A DNA stretch of 64,000 bases from Agrocybe praecox (lineage: Eukaryota > Basidiomycota > Agaricomycetes > Agaricales > Agrocybaceae), in contig OZ024842.1 in assembly GCA_964017145.1 (NCBI GenBank), positions 620,001 through 684,000 of the forward strand, given 5' to 3'. Of the stretch, positions 21,640-32,909 are shown piece by piece. The position numbers and the translations under genes were made by a program. Under the pieces are notes generated by a model. It was not told where the DNA came from and did not search any database. It saw nothing but the letters and a program-made list of their open reading frames with translations. How positions within the stretch are numbered: position 1 is the stretch's first letter; each line of letters opens with the position of its first letter.

Positions 21640-22689
21640 CTCGAGTTACGTTCTCAACGCATATATTGACTTTGACGAAATGGGTTATCGTGCAGTTGAG
21701 GTGGGATTGGAGAGGAGGAATGATATATAATATGTAGGAGAGCATGTGGCACGAAAGGAACAAGGTGCTCGACCGATGATGGGTGGACCAAGACTTCATG
21801 TATTCGGGACGACGCGGATGCGGCGGCAGAACAGGAGAGGTGAGTACTGAGATGTGTCTCGGACTTCTGAGACAGCCTATAAGTAAGCAGATGGAGGTGG
21901 GCGGATCAAGGGGATATGTTGATCGAAAGGGCAGGCTTGACAGAGTGAAAAGAGAGGAGGATGGCGAGACCCTGAGGGTGATAGATGGTGTGGAGAGGTT
22001 AGACATAATCGAGATTCTTGGATGAATCTTCCAGTATGTTTTGGTCAGGATTTGCCGCGTCTTCTTTCTCAATTTTTGTATCATCAACAGCGTACTTTCC
22101 GAAGCATATGTTCCCTTCGCTCATATGCTGAGTGACAGTTCTGTCTCTTTAACGAACACTCGTGCCTAGACTGGAGGAGGAGGGAAAAAGCCCGCAGTAT
22201 AATATCGCCCATACCAACGTGTTCGAGTGATAGTGTAGATTCAGTCTCGTTTAGGTTCTATTTCGGCTTTCGATGAACTTGAATTGCGGATTGACATGAG
22301 TAAAAATATTCGTCAAGTCATAGTAGCAGCGACCTTATTCTTTACATAGGTTTTGCGGTAGCGCGACCTTGAATTCTAAGAGGGTATATTCTTCGATTGA
22401 TTCATCTTTTGTATTACAGAAATAACCTAACGACTTGAGATCCATCCGTAAATAACCTCCAAAAATCCCTCTTCATATCAGGGTGTTTCTGGCCTTGTAG
22501 TCAAATAATTCTCTCGGACAGTATGTAGAAAGCCATGTAATGGAGTAGGGAGCATGTTTGTGATGTCGAATTCGATTTAGGGGCGATGAGCGACCATGCG
22601 AACAACTTGATCCCAGAAGTCCAAACGGGAAGCACATTGAACAGGACAACGGTTTGCACTCGTAAGATTTGACAACAAGATCGTGCTCC
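21640..22689. repeat. 3' flank of NACHT-C, duplicated copy of 11205-12520
   Basis: See the B flank: collinear with it except that the 501-bp segment is absent and the 681-bp transposon-like element is missing at the CTTAATCCTCG site. It serves as the empty-site reference for both. Confidence 0.7.
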
Positions 22690-25600
22690 TTAATCCTCGT
22701 CGCTTTCCTCGTCGCTTTCCGCCATTGGTACAACGCATACTATAAGGCTCGTTATTGGGGCAAAGGAATACAAGTCGATCGGATGGTGTAAATTACCTTC
22801 CAACCAGGTACTGAGTACATTTTCCTCATCAAATTCATGTTTCTAGCGATACAAGTCAGAAACTATATTAGCCACACTATGGGAAAAAATACCTTGAGAT
22901 AATAGACAACACCACCAGCAAACTGCGGATGTACCAGCAGTTTCTCCCCTATAACCGTATTGAGATAATGGAGAGTTTTCAGGCAGGCAAATATTTTGAG
23001 GCTACGGTTTGCATGAACAAATAATTTTTTCAAATAGGGAAAGAAAAAATCCAAATAAAACATGTATTTGGTGTTGGGGTGGTAAACCTCGGATGACAGG
23101 TCTTGCAGAAGAGATTCCAATACGCAAGTTGAAAGTATTTCCTCCATGCCATTAGGAAGACCGTAGGGAGATTCGGACATCCTGTTGATTAAAGCAAAGT
23201 AAAATCCTTTCGCGTCGCGATTTAATCGGAAGAGGGACTCTTGAAAATCTCGAGCATGAATCCTATATGGAGGAATCCCATCATTGGACTCGAGGGATTC
23301 AAGTTGTTGGTAGGGTAGTGAAAGCATATAAGCAAGATGCTCCTCATCGGAGCTCGGGATATCTGGATAGTAGCAAGTAGAAATTGCCGGAACTAAGTGA
23401 GTTTCGTAGATCCGCACCAGACATTCCAATAATTGAGTCCGCGCCTGCAATGATTTAACTGACACTGAGAGAACTGAAGCCAACTCCTCGTTACTCTGAG
23501 AAATACCGCTAATTCAAGAAATATTCTCGATCGAAAATGCTACTCACCAATTGTCGATGTATCCACTCGACAAGTATCTGACATATCTCGAGATCTAGCA
23601 GAGCCCAATCGATATTGTCGAGAGCATCGATAAAAGACAGTACACTTTGGAGGTTCATTGGATCCTGGTTGTATTTGATATCAGAGATTTCGAGCGTCAT
23701 GCGAAGAAAGTTTCTATAATTGACATTGAGCGTAATCATGAACCGTAGCATATAGCGCGCAGACATAAAAAAATACTAACTTATCGGGTTCCCATAATCC
23801 AGAAATCGACTCTGCAGAGGGCGACGACATGTCATCTGAAGTGTCCGATTGGTAGATATAATCTTCGTCATCTTCAGATCCTACTGTGGCACCCAAGTGT
23901 AAGCTTGGCACTTCGGTCTCCTTCGGTGAAACTAACTGCTCATACATGTCCCTTTCCTCGGTCACAGAATCAGACAGTACCGTAGGGCAATGTATAGCTA
24001 GTACCTCCTGAACGTAGTTTATCAACATGCTTTGACAAGTACTCAAACATGCGTCACAAAAACGCAGATGCAGAGGTCCACTTTTTGTCTCGTCCAAGAG
24101 ATACGGAAAGAGCCATTCTGTGATATGAATTGTAGTGTGACAGTATAATCTGCCTTCGTACGAAGATGATACTTCGCGATGCGTGCGTAGAAGGCACTGA
24201 TATTCGTCGACGAATTGAACTGCGGATGCTGTTTGGCCTGGGAAAAAGTTGTCTCTGAATTTGCTTAAGCTTGAACGTCCGTTGAATATAAACTTGCAAA
24301 GTCCTGGACATCGGAGAAACACGTGGACGGGGAGGCCGGGGAGGCATTCAAAAGAAAGTTCCTGGATGGCATGGCGTACATCATCAATGGATATAGTTCG
24401 ATATTTCAGCTGTTTTCAAAAGAAAGATAGTCGACAAGATTAGCAGGAATCGAGTTGGGGAATGTGCACAACTCACCCACAGGCGCGGTTCAATATGTCG
24501 TAAGGACAATGCCGCGCTGTCTAAATGTTGAAGCACGTATGCATGATGGAAGAAGACATGAAGTCCTCTCATACGAAAACTATCGATTCCTTTTTTCAAG
24601 TCTATGACGAACTGCGCGGCGAAATCATCATCCTGACCATTTGACCATTTCTCAAAGAAGGACCAGGCGTTAAGACCCGAATCCAATATCTGATCCCTAG
24701 ACAAGTGATCAGCCTTACTCAAAGTCAAAAAAGCCATTGAATGTTGCAAGGACTTACTTTGTATGCTGTTGAGCGATATCCAAGCTTTTAGGAAGAAGAT
24801 TGAGGTAGAAATCACATACACGCTTGTAAACACTCTTGAGATCCACTAAAAATTCTTTAGACCGGCTGGGGTCTTCAAGAAAGTCTTTAAATGACAGGTG
24901 CGAGAATGATATTTCGGTTTCGCATGGCCCAAAATATTCACCAATATCGGGATCCTTTTCCGGTGGAGTTTCTAAATTGACCAGAGAGGCAATGGCTCGT
25001 AAAACTAGCTTGATTTCAGTTGCAGGAACGGAGAAGAGCTCCTCTATAACTTTGACGTTTGCCTTGACGAGTATCCCGCTCAGAACATGGAGCAGCATTT
25101 CCCGACGTGGATATAACGACAGAATCATGCTGTATAATCTATCGAGGTCAGAAAATGCTTCTGAACGTAAAGGTCCAGGTTGGGAGATTATCTCCAATTG
25201 TTGAACTGGATCAGAGAAATCGGAATGATTTCCAACAAATTTGAGAACAGTGGCCGCATAGATAAATTGGCCAGAGGAGTTGCGCACAAAATATTCTAAA
25301 ATATGATGTGGAGGCCATGGACGCGGAACACGTTGCATGACATCTTGATTTTCGTCATAGATTTTTGCGAAGCCATCGAACAGATATTTTCTGATATCAT
25401 TCGAGGCATTGTGAGACTCGCTGAGATCCAACCGTTTTGTAGATTCCAAAAGAGGGGTGCGATCAAAGGAATCACGAATCCAGAATTCAGGGCGACTCGC
25501 GATGAGAATTCGGAATGGCAAGTTGGACGTTTTCATCGAGTTTCCGATGAGGGAAAGAATGTCACGCTGAACTTTCGAGGTTTCGCATTCGTCAAGGCCA

Positions 25601-26213
25601 TCGATGATGACTGTGGGTGTATGCGTTGGAAGGGAGGGTAGATGAGATGAAGGTTCAACTATGAGTGAATGTAGCTGAGTGGATATAGATTTGGATGATG
25701 ATGTGATGTCGTCGGTCATTGCTTTATCCACAAGGGACCTCATACCAGGGATGTTGATCGCAATCTGATATGCCAAAGTCGAGAACAGGAATTTAGCAAA
25801 ACCACGTTTCTCGTCTCTCTTTAGAAAGAAAAATGACCCCGCGTATCGTTCACGGTGCAGTTGTCGCAGAAGCTCTGCAATATTCTGCATAATGGCTGAC
25901 TTTCCTGCACCAGCAGGTCCATAAAGCCATAGGACATTTGTTGATGGATTCGGGTCGTTGATCCATTCCATGATATGCTGTAAAATCTCCTCGCGTGTCC
26001 CTGGATGACATGTGCCTTGGGGATACCGTTCTGCGGCATCATACATCGCTGAATGAGCTATTGATCGACTTAAGGTTGATAACCCTGTTACAAAAAATGG
26101 AGTTGTTAGACTGCACTCTAACGGAGTGGAAACTACTTGCCTGGGTCGATCGCTCCGGGACTTGTAATAAAGGTCCCACCAGTAATTAAAAGGTTGCTCC
26201 CTGGGGCAAACAT
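22690..26213 (-). CDS. NACHT-domain NTPase, tandem copy C (7 exons, 1063 aa)
   Basis: Exons: 26213-26141, 26084-24758, 24717-24477, 24409-23781, 23713-23548, 23495-22893, 22842-22690; frames close to 1063 residues. Opening motif is NLLITGGTFIT, then NACHT with GPAGAGKS and VIIDGLDECE, the post-NACHT region and the same unrecognised C-terminal half ending MAESDEESDED. The upstream ATG of copy A is TTG here. Intron 4 is 67 nt versus 66 in A and 68 in B; these non-multiple-of-three differences sit only in introns, which both confirms the splice model and breaks the naive ORFs. Exon 6 has two extra codons. Confidence 0.85.
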
Positions 26214-26986
26214 TGCTTGTCCTTGGAAATCTGACAATTTCTCGATGTGTCCTTCGGTTCTGAGGCTTGGATATGGTCCAGAGATTGCGAAAAGCACTGC
26301 AGCGGACGTGGGGTCAAATTCGCACGATTATCAGGGGTCACGGGCCTGGCCTACAGAAATATCAATGGGATATGTCCGTTCACAGTAAATGAACGAAAGT
26401 AAACGCACCCGAGAGAATCGAAGAACCGATCTGTACAGTTATCCGTTGCACAAGAAGTTGCCGCTCTAAATAATTTCAAAGTAAGTCCTTCGATGACCCT
26501 AACACAGTTTGCAAGTGTCCAACACCAACCCTATTTCGATAGTCGCGAACGAAAATTGCGAGTTTGAAGTTTGAACATAAATGGCGCCTAATATTACGAG
26601 GATATTCGCCGTGTCACATACCATAAGAATCCTGGATGGTTTTGTGGAGTAGTGCAGACAACAGACATCGTGAAATTGTCACCAAGGAGCAGCGAAACAG
26701 TCTTGACTGAATAGCAAGGTACTTTCCGAGAATTCGTGTCCTTCAGAAGCTTCATTGTAGCTCGAAGCTGAGCAGATTCAAAAGTTATTGAACTTCGAAG
26801 TGATGGAGAAAATAAAAGAAAAAAAGTGAAATGATAATTCCAAATTCCAATTGGCGTAATGTTTTACATAGACGTGACATATCCTAGCGGTGTTTGAACC
26901 TGTGGGAACTTAGAAGACGTGACTCCCTAATAAAGGAACATGAAATTTATTGTGTTTTCTTACATCGTTCACTCTCGTTCACTCTC
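26214..26986. other. duplicated 5' flank of NACHT-C, then spacer
   Basis: Similar to the NACHT-A flank up to about 26690. Here about 115 bp present in A (around 6930-7020) are missing before AAGGAGCAGCG. The remaining 300 bp to the next gene show nothing recognisable. Confidence 0.6.
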
Positions 26987-28891
26987 ATGACGGCTATGAC
27001 GGCTAATTTGAGTGCTGCACAGGATGTCCGTATTTTCTCTTCATCTAGGACTGGTACGGACTTTTTCCAGGACGAACCCCCGTCAGTATTGAAGCTTCCA
27101 AATGAGTTGTTATCGAGAATTGTCGAATGCACTGGCAGTCGCGATGATATTTTGCGGATCAGACAGGTATGTGACCTCGCTCAAATTATTATGGATGATT
27201 CTTTGGGATCATACTCATTCTGGTCGTGTTAGGTATGCAAAATATTTTTTCAAGTAACAAAATACAGACAGCTTTGGATCAATGTATTTCAAAATTTACG
27301 GTGTCATTTAAACCCTCTTCCTTCTCTGTCCAAACCAATCGATCCCCACTTTAGTCTGTACTCAGATACAGAGCTGGAAAACCTCGTAATACGGAGCACG
27401 AAATCAATTCGCCAATTGAAGTCACATCCAATGCATTATAAGCCCACGTCAAGGACTCTTCGCCTCATCGACACGCCGTGCCAAGATATCCAGTACGTGC
27501 CCGGTGGACGCTGGGTGATAGTAGCAACCCATACCGATGTCTATTATTACGATGCGAAATCAGGATCGGATATGGCACGTACTTTGGTACCAAACTATTC
27601 CATAGCTGGGACTCGTCGCGAGATACGGACTGCGCTAGATGTTGATGTTGGTTCTGATTACTTGACCTTCAATTATGCCATCCATCTCCGTATGTATACG
27701 TGTGAGTACCGCTATGTTACACTCATGACCGATTCAATACTTAAATAACGATGATCTCTACTAAGGGAGAGCATTTATCGCAGGCCTCTCATCCGATAGC
27801 AACCTCGTACCATCCAACATTATCCAAGTCTGGCGCGTCACTTCACGTTTTAATAAAAAAGGAGAAGTCGTTGGACTTTCCGCCAAGCGTTTGGCGTATA
27901 TTTGTCAGCAGTTTCATCAAGAGGACGAGACTGTTCGTTGTATTTCCCTACGAGGGCGGTATTTGGCATCTTTGATCGTGTCGACAGGTCACCCATTTCC
28001 ACCTGTGGACAATCCCACTGCGCACATGGATTATATCAATATAACTGACTGGACTAGTAAGGGGGATGACGAAAGTAAATGTTCGCCTACTTCAACAACA
28101 AGGCATGAACGCAAGGTGATATGTGTAGACAATCAAAGCACCGTAAGATAATTTTGACGCTTACAACGGGAGACGAATATTGATGCATTTTCTTTCTTCA
28201 GATGGATTTATGCTTAATTTCGGAGACCACTCTCTTAGTCGTTGGATATCCGTGGAACACGGACGTCGGAGATGAGCGCATTTTTGAACCGTTCATCAAC
28301 TTGCTTGCTTACGATCTTCCATCGATTGAAGTATTCGAAGGCGACATTACTCTGGGTCTCCCAAACCAACCTCCTCCATACGCTTTCAGAATGCAAGTGT
28401 CGAATACTTCTGTTACTGACACTTTACGATCTCCATATTTTTGTCCCGGAAGCAACAGTGTTCGGTTTGTTCTTTCTGCCAACTTCGGGAACTATGTTCA
28501 AGGTCTTGTTGTCCCTTTCTCCACACGAATATGCCCAAACAACCACCCTACCATCATCGCATTTGACAGTGAGCCTGAACCACCCCAGGACCCATCCCCA
28601 GTACCATTTCATATTGTCCAGATGTCCGGATATTATGAAACGCGCGAGTTCCATACTATACCGGTACTGCCGATAATACAACGTCAAAAGCTGACGCAAC
28701 ATACCTGGCCAGACGTCGCAGAGTCCCAAGATACAGGCACTCGTGTTGAAGTTGACGCCCGAGAAGATGACCTGGAAATACATTACTTTGACACAAAATT
28801 CGATGAGCTTTCCGGACGCCTTTTCCGGTCATACAGAGACTTCAGTGGGGCGTGCTGTATTGAAATCATGGACACAGTAAGCAGTGATTAG
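26987..28891 (+). CDS. F-box protein with PGGRWVIV-type repeat region (4 exons, 565 aa)
   Basis: Exons 26987-27166, 27233-27701, 27784-28142, 28202-28891; all junctions GT-AG and in frame (565 residues). An F-box-like segment at about residues 24-60 reads VLKLPNELLSRIVECTG followed by the helix KIFFQVTKYRQLW. Downstream is the motif PGGRWVIVATHTDVYYYD common to a large Agaricomycete F-box family, then a beta-rich, propeller-like region without clear WD repeats. The likely role is a substrate adaptor of an SCF ubiquitin ligase, by family analogy. The next gene but one is a paralog with the same intron positions. The 3' end abuts a foreign duplicated segment from about 28893. Confidence 0.8.
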
Positions 28892-28892
28892 G

Positions 28893-29925
28893 TTCCAATC
28901 TATCCAGAATGGATCATTTGATATGGACGACGATGGCTTTGGATGTACTCCTGCCAGTACGTTTTTGTTCTTTACTCCGCATTTTCATCTCCTAATTCGC
29001 ATACTTTATCCAGAGAAAAAGAAGGATAAAAGGAATGGGCTGCCTGCCAAGTTACAAGCATAGCGGGACAAGGACCGAGCTGCGAAGGCTGCGCATAAGA
29101 AAGAAATAGAACACGCTCGTCTGGAAGCCGCTGCCGACCCCTTGTTGAAGAAAAAAGGATGGCAAGAAGGGACGCAAGGCCATGCTTTCTGCCGCTGCGC
29201 TTGACCCTACCATTATGGTGTTACATAACCTCATCATCGACATGGTTACCCTCGTCCAACAAATTAGGCGCTCCAAAGCTTCATCTCTGATTTGGATGGG
29301 CCGAATACGATGTCTCTTCCTCCTGCCAACAAGGAAACAAGGAAGAATGTCCATGAGATGGCTATCGCGTTCAACTTGAAGAGTCTCAGCAAAGGGAAAG
29401 GTGACGCTAGGTACACAACATTGACGAAGACAACCATGGCTGGTCTCGGTGTTGATGAACAGAAGGTCGCGGATTGTGAGGAGAAGCGGCGGTGCAGGGT
29501 CTCGGGGAGACTCATTCATCTACGACAAGAAGGGGGAAGTCAGCACTGTTATGCCTCGTCATCGGGAAGGAGAGGAAGTAGGCAAGGTTCGTGATCATAT
29601 TTCTTTCACCTTTTCTCTCTTCCAGCCCGCTGATTTTCTGGTCCCTACAGGCTGCGCTAAAGTCAACTTGAGTTTCCGTTTGTTGGCCGTGATGAGGTGG
29701 TCTAAGAGCTACTGCATTGAGTTAACTAGTGGCCTGGATGCTCCTTAGACTACGATTATAAAATACAAAATTGGATTTAGGGGCCACCAAATAGGACCTG
29801 TGTGGGTACTGGGATGATATTTTTCTTGGATAGGAAAATGGAATATCCTCCTCTGTCCCAAAGTTTGTATAAGTCCAGTAGGATCGTGGTCTGATAAATC
29901 TTGCTCTTTCTTTCTTCCAGTCTGA
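28893..29925 (+). pseudogene. decayed partial copy of the SQS1-like gene
   Basis: Corresponds to about 39840-40810 (minus), including the introns before the R3H region and before the G-patch, so it is a DNA-level duplication, not a retrocopy. Damage: TAG after LPAKLQA (29060), a second stop at 29107, a frameshift near 29155, and a stop in the G-patch (29746). Similarity starts at CAATCTATCCAGAATGG, a few bases after the stop codon of the upstream F-box gene. Confidence 0.8.
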
Positions 29926-31067
29926 ATGCACGTACATGTTAGGGCAAATTGGACATGGCATCTAATTTCCCACATTTCTGACTAAGAAATTGATCACGGC
30001 CAACATAGCCACTTTCTTGCTTCCCATCAACTACAATTCAATCATATCTATGCCAGCGCTCCAGGAAGAACCGGTTTCACACTCAAGCGAAGGAAGAAAT
30101 GAGCAGCCACTATTGCAACTTTTATCGTTGCCCGTTGAGCTATTATCTAAGGTATTTGAATTTGCCAATTGGAAAGATATCCTACAGGCTAAATCGGTGA
30201 GGAGAACGTTATCTGTGGTATTACTTGACAAATAAAATGCTCATGGAATTCTAGACATGTAGATTAATACGCGATATCATAAAATTGAAACAATTCTGGC
30301 TGAATTTCTATAAAAATTACAAGGACCGCATGAATCCACTTCCTTCTTTACCACACCCTCTCGACCAAGACTTCAGTTCCTATACCTCTGTGGAATTGGA
30401 ACACGTTCTAGTACGCAGTTTAAGCGTAAATGTTAGCCTGCCAACGTCGTACGAACCCGGATTCTATCCTACGACTAGTAGCATCAATCTCTATGGTCAT
30501 ATGTATACAGACATCCGTGTGGTACCTGGTGGGCGCTGGGTAATAGTCGCGGATCCCCTCTCCAAGCATATCTTTTACTACGACCTGCACAGTAACGCGA
30601 CAGATTCCACTATCCTAATCCCGGAGTTTATGAAAACTCGCTTCTACAATTTTTTTTTTTTTGTAGTGGGATTTATTGTCGGTTAGAATACTCTAATATA
30701 GACATTGGCCTTTCTCTACTTTACAACTACGAGGCCCCAATGCCCGTCTAAGGAGTTCCCCCCAGCGAGTCTCAGCAATCAAAGGAGGCGTGCCCATGGC
30801 ACTCGCTCCCCCTTCGACCCCGGCAAGGAAACACCGTTTTCGACTCCACTGTTTAGAGGGAGGACGGGGCGAGGCGTGCTCCGGTGTAGGCCAGATTTTG
30901 GCCTTGATTGCTGGTTTGTTCACCCGGCTGCTTTAGGAAGGTGCAGCTTGTTGGGGCGGCGACGTTATCTTGAGGATGTGGTATGTGAGATGGTGTCGTC
31001 GCGGGGTTGGGTGGGTCGTGTCGGTCTTGGTGGTTGTCGTTCGAGGTGTGGCTGTAGAATTAGTTAG

Positions 31068-32186
31068 TTAGTGGGTGTCTACGAGGCTTTGGGTGGGACC
31101 CCTCATGTATCCTGTGGTCCATCTTTTGGTTTCTTCAATGAAGTTGACTATCATTTTGGCTCGTTTTGGGTCTGAGAGTAGTGCCGAGTGGGTGGCGAGG
31201 CTTCTTCCCTGCATAGCTTTTCGCAACTTTGTTCTTTGTTTTCTGTATGCCGGGCATTCCTTCAGTATGTGTTCTAGCGTTTCTCTCCTTCCGTCCGGGC
31301 ACATAGTGCAATTTGGTGAGGGTGCGAGTTTTCTTTTGAACAGGTAGTCATTAAGTGGTAGGTGTCCAGTGCGCATCTGGATTAGTATGCTGGCCTGCTT
31401 TCTTGTTAGGTCATTGGCGATTTTGCTAAATTTCGAGTGTGGGAAGTCCTTGTCAATGGTCTTCATCCTTTTCTTTCGAGGGGAGGTTTCCCATAGAGCC
31501 TTCCATTCTACTGTACGTGCTTCCTTCGCTTTTTGGAGGAGTGCCGATTTGCCTAACGGGAGTGGTCGTCTGAGTATAGGAGGTAGGAAGATTTTTGGTG
31601 TTGAGTTGCCTAACGCGGCCTCCTTTGCTTCTTTATCGACTTGCTCGTTGCCGTTGACTTCACTGTGAGCTGAGATCCAGTTGATCGTGAATTTGGAGAC
31701 ATTATTCCCTGTGTTTTTGAAAGGGGCAATAAGTTTATGAAATTCGTTGAACAGATACTGACCAGGCCCCGGTTTCATGTCATATACTGTGTTGATCGCG
31801 CTCTGACAGTCAGAGTAGATGCTGATGGCTTCGTTGCCTATCCGGTCCTTGCAATAGATTCGTATTAGCCATACCGCCAGTATCAGACCTACCGCCTCGC
31901 CTTCATAGGTGGAGTGATCTGTTAGTTTTCCGAGATGGCACCTGAGCGTGCCAGTAGGGTTGTTGGATCCATTCATGTAGATGACAGCTGCTGCTCCTGC
32001 TCCTCCTTGAAAACCTGAGCCGTCTGTGAAGATCTTCGTTGATGCGTCATCTCGTGCCTCTGCGTCCAGGGAATCCTCCCTTGTTGCGTGAATCGTGGTG
32101 TTGAATGTCCTGCCGTCCGTGATGTTGTAGGTGGGCCTGCCTATCTTTTCGACCTTTGCTGGGTCAATGTCGAATATTCTTCTCAA
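31068..32186 (-). CDS. LINE RNase H domain and C-terminal zinc-knuckle region
   Basis: 372 codons, open from the deletion point. RNase H motifs: FTDGSGFQGGAGAAAV (first catalytic Asp), YEGEAVGLILAV (Glu), SIYSDCQSAI (Asp), and WISAHSEVNGNEQVDKEAK (His and final Asp). The tail has CTMCPDGRRETLEHILKEC, a CCHC-like knuckle typical of Tad1/I-type fungal LINEs. The true translation start is unclear because the upstream RT part is gone. Confidence 0.8.
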   Translation of the reverse strand: MRRIFDIDPAKVEKIGRPTYNITDGRTFNTTIHATREDSLDAEARDDASTKIFTDGSGFQGGAGAAAVIYMNGSNNPTGTLRCHLGKLTDHSTYEGEAVGLILAVWLIRIYCKDRIGNEAISIYSDCQSAINTVYDMKPGPGQYLFNEFHKLIAPFKNTGNNVSKFTINWISAHSEVNGNEQVDKEAKEAALGNSTPKIFLPPILRRPLPLGKSALLQKAKEARTVEWKALWETSPRKKRMKTIDKDFPHSKFSKIANDLTRKQASILIQMRTGHLPLNDYLFKRKLAPSPNCTMCPDGRRETLEHILKECPAYRKQRTKLRKAMQGRSLATHSALLSDPKRAKMIVNFIEETKRWTTGYMRGPTQSLVDTH

Positions 32187-32267
32187 TTTGGTGATTGGTG
32201 CTTCATGGGGCTGAGGTTTTGGTCGTATCTTTGTTGGGTTAGCTGTGTGGTAATGCAGGGGGTGTTA

Positions 32268-32909
32268 CTACTTGTTCGTCACCCAATGTTGCAGTGTTGG
32301 GATCCCTTTGGGCAGGAGCATTGACATGTCCCATTTGGCTAGGAGCTGGATGAGTCGTAGGGAAGCTTCCATCGCATTAGAGGTGAACAACCGGTCGTCT
32401 GCATCGTCGTCCCATAGCGGGTGATGGCGATTGAAGTCGCCGCACCAAATCACATTTTTGCCTTGTCCGAAAATTTCATTTTTGTGTGTGTCGAGGTACC
32501 GGTCTAGCGCGCGTTCGGCTTTGTCGTCGGTGCAGCTGTTGTAGATATTGAATATAGTCAATACACCGTATTCGCCTTCCAGTTGTACGGCTGTGATGTC
32601 GACAGTTCCCGGGATGTCGATCGCTTTCCAGGAGTTGGTGCTGATAGCGGAGTTGACCCATATCGCAGATCTGGCCTTTTCTCTTTGTCGAAGTTTGCTA
32701 TCTGGATAGATTTGTCGAAAACCGTTAGGTGTGCGGATGGACTGGAAGTAAGTTGTGTGTGGTTCTTGTATTGCTAGTATGTCCCATTCGTGTGCTGCTT
32801 TGTCGTTTAGAAGGTGTAGATGCGCTGGGTCGGAGTGGCAGAGGTTGGCCTGTAGAATCCTTAGGTGTCTTGAAGTGTCCTGCGTGAATTCGTCAGATGG
32901 GTCATTCAT
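32268..32909 (-). CDS. LINE endonuclease domain (APE-like EEP fold), truncated polyprotein
   Basis: 213 codons. Motifs of the endonuclease/exonuclease/phosphatase superfamily are visible: LRILQANLCHS at the start, DILAIQEPH (metal-binding Glu), and WCGDFNRHHPLWDDD (catalytic Asp/Asn and following His). In a full-length element this frame would continue into reverse transcriptase; here it ends at TLQHWVTNK and stop. In life it nicks the target DNA to prime reverse transcription. Confidence 0.8.
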   Translation of the reverse strand: MNDPSDEFTQDTSRHLRILQANLCHSDPAHLHLLNDKAAHEWDILAIQEPHTTYFQSIRTPNGFRQIYPDSKLRQREKARSAIWVNSAISTNSWKAIDIPGTVDITAVQLEGEYGVLTIFNIYNSCTDDKAERALDRYLDTHKNEIFGQGKNVIWCGDFNRHHPLWDDDADDRLFTSNAMEASLRLIQLLAKWDMSMLLPKGIPTLQHWVTNK

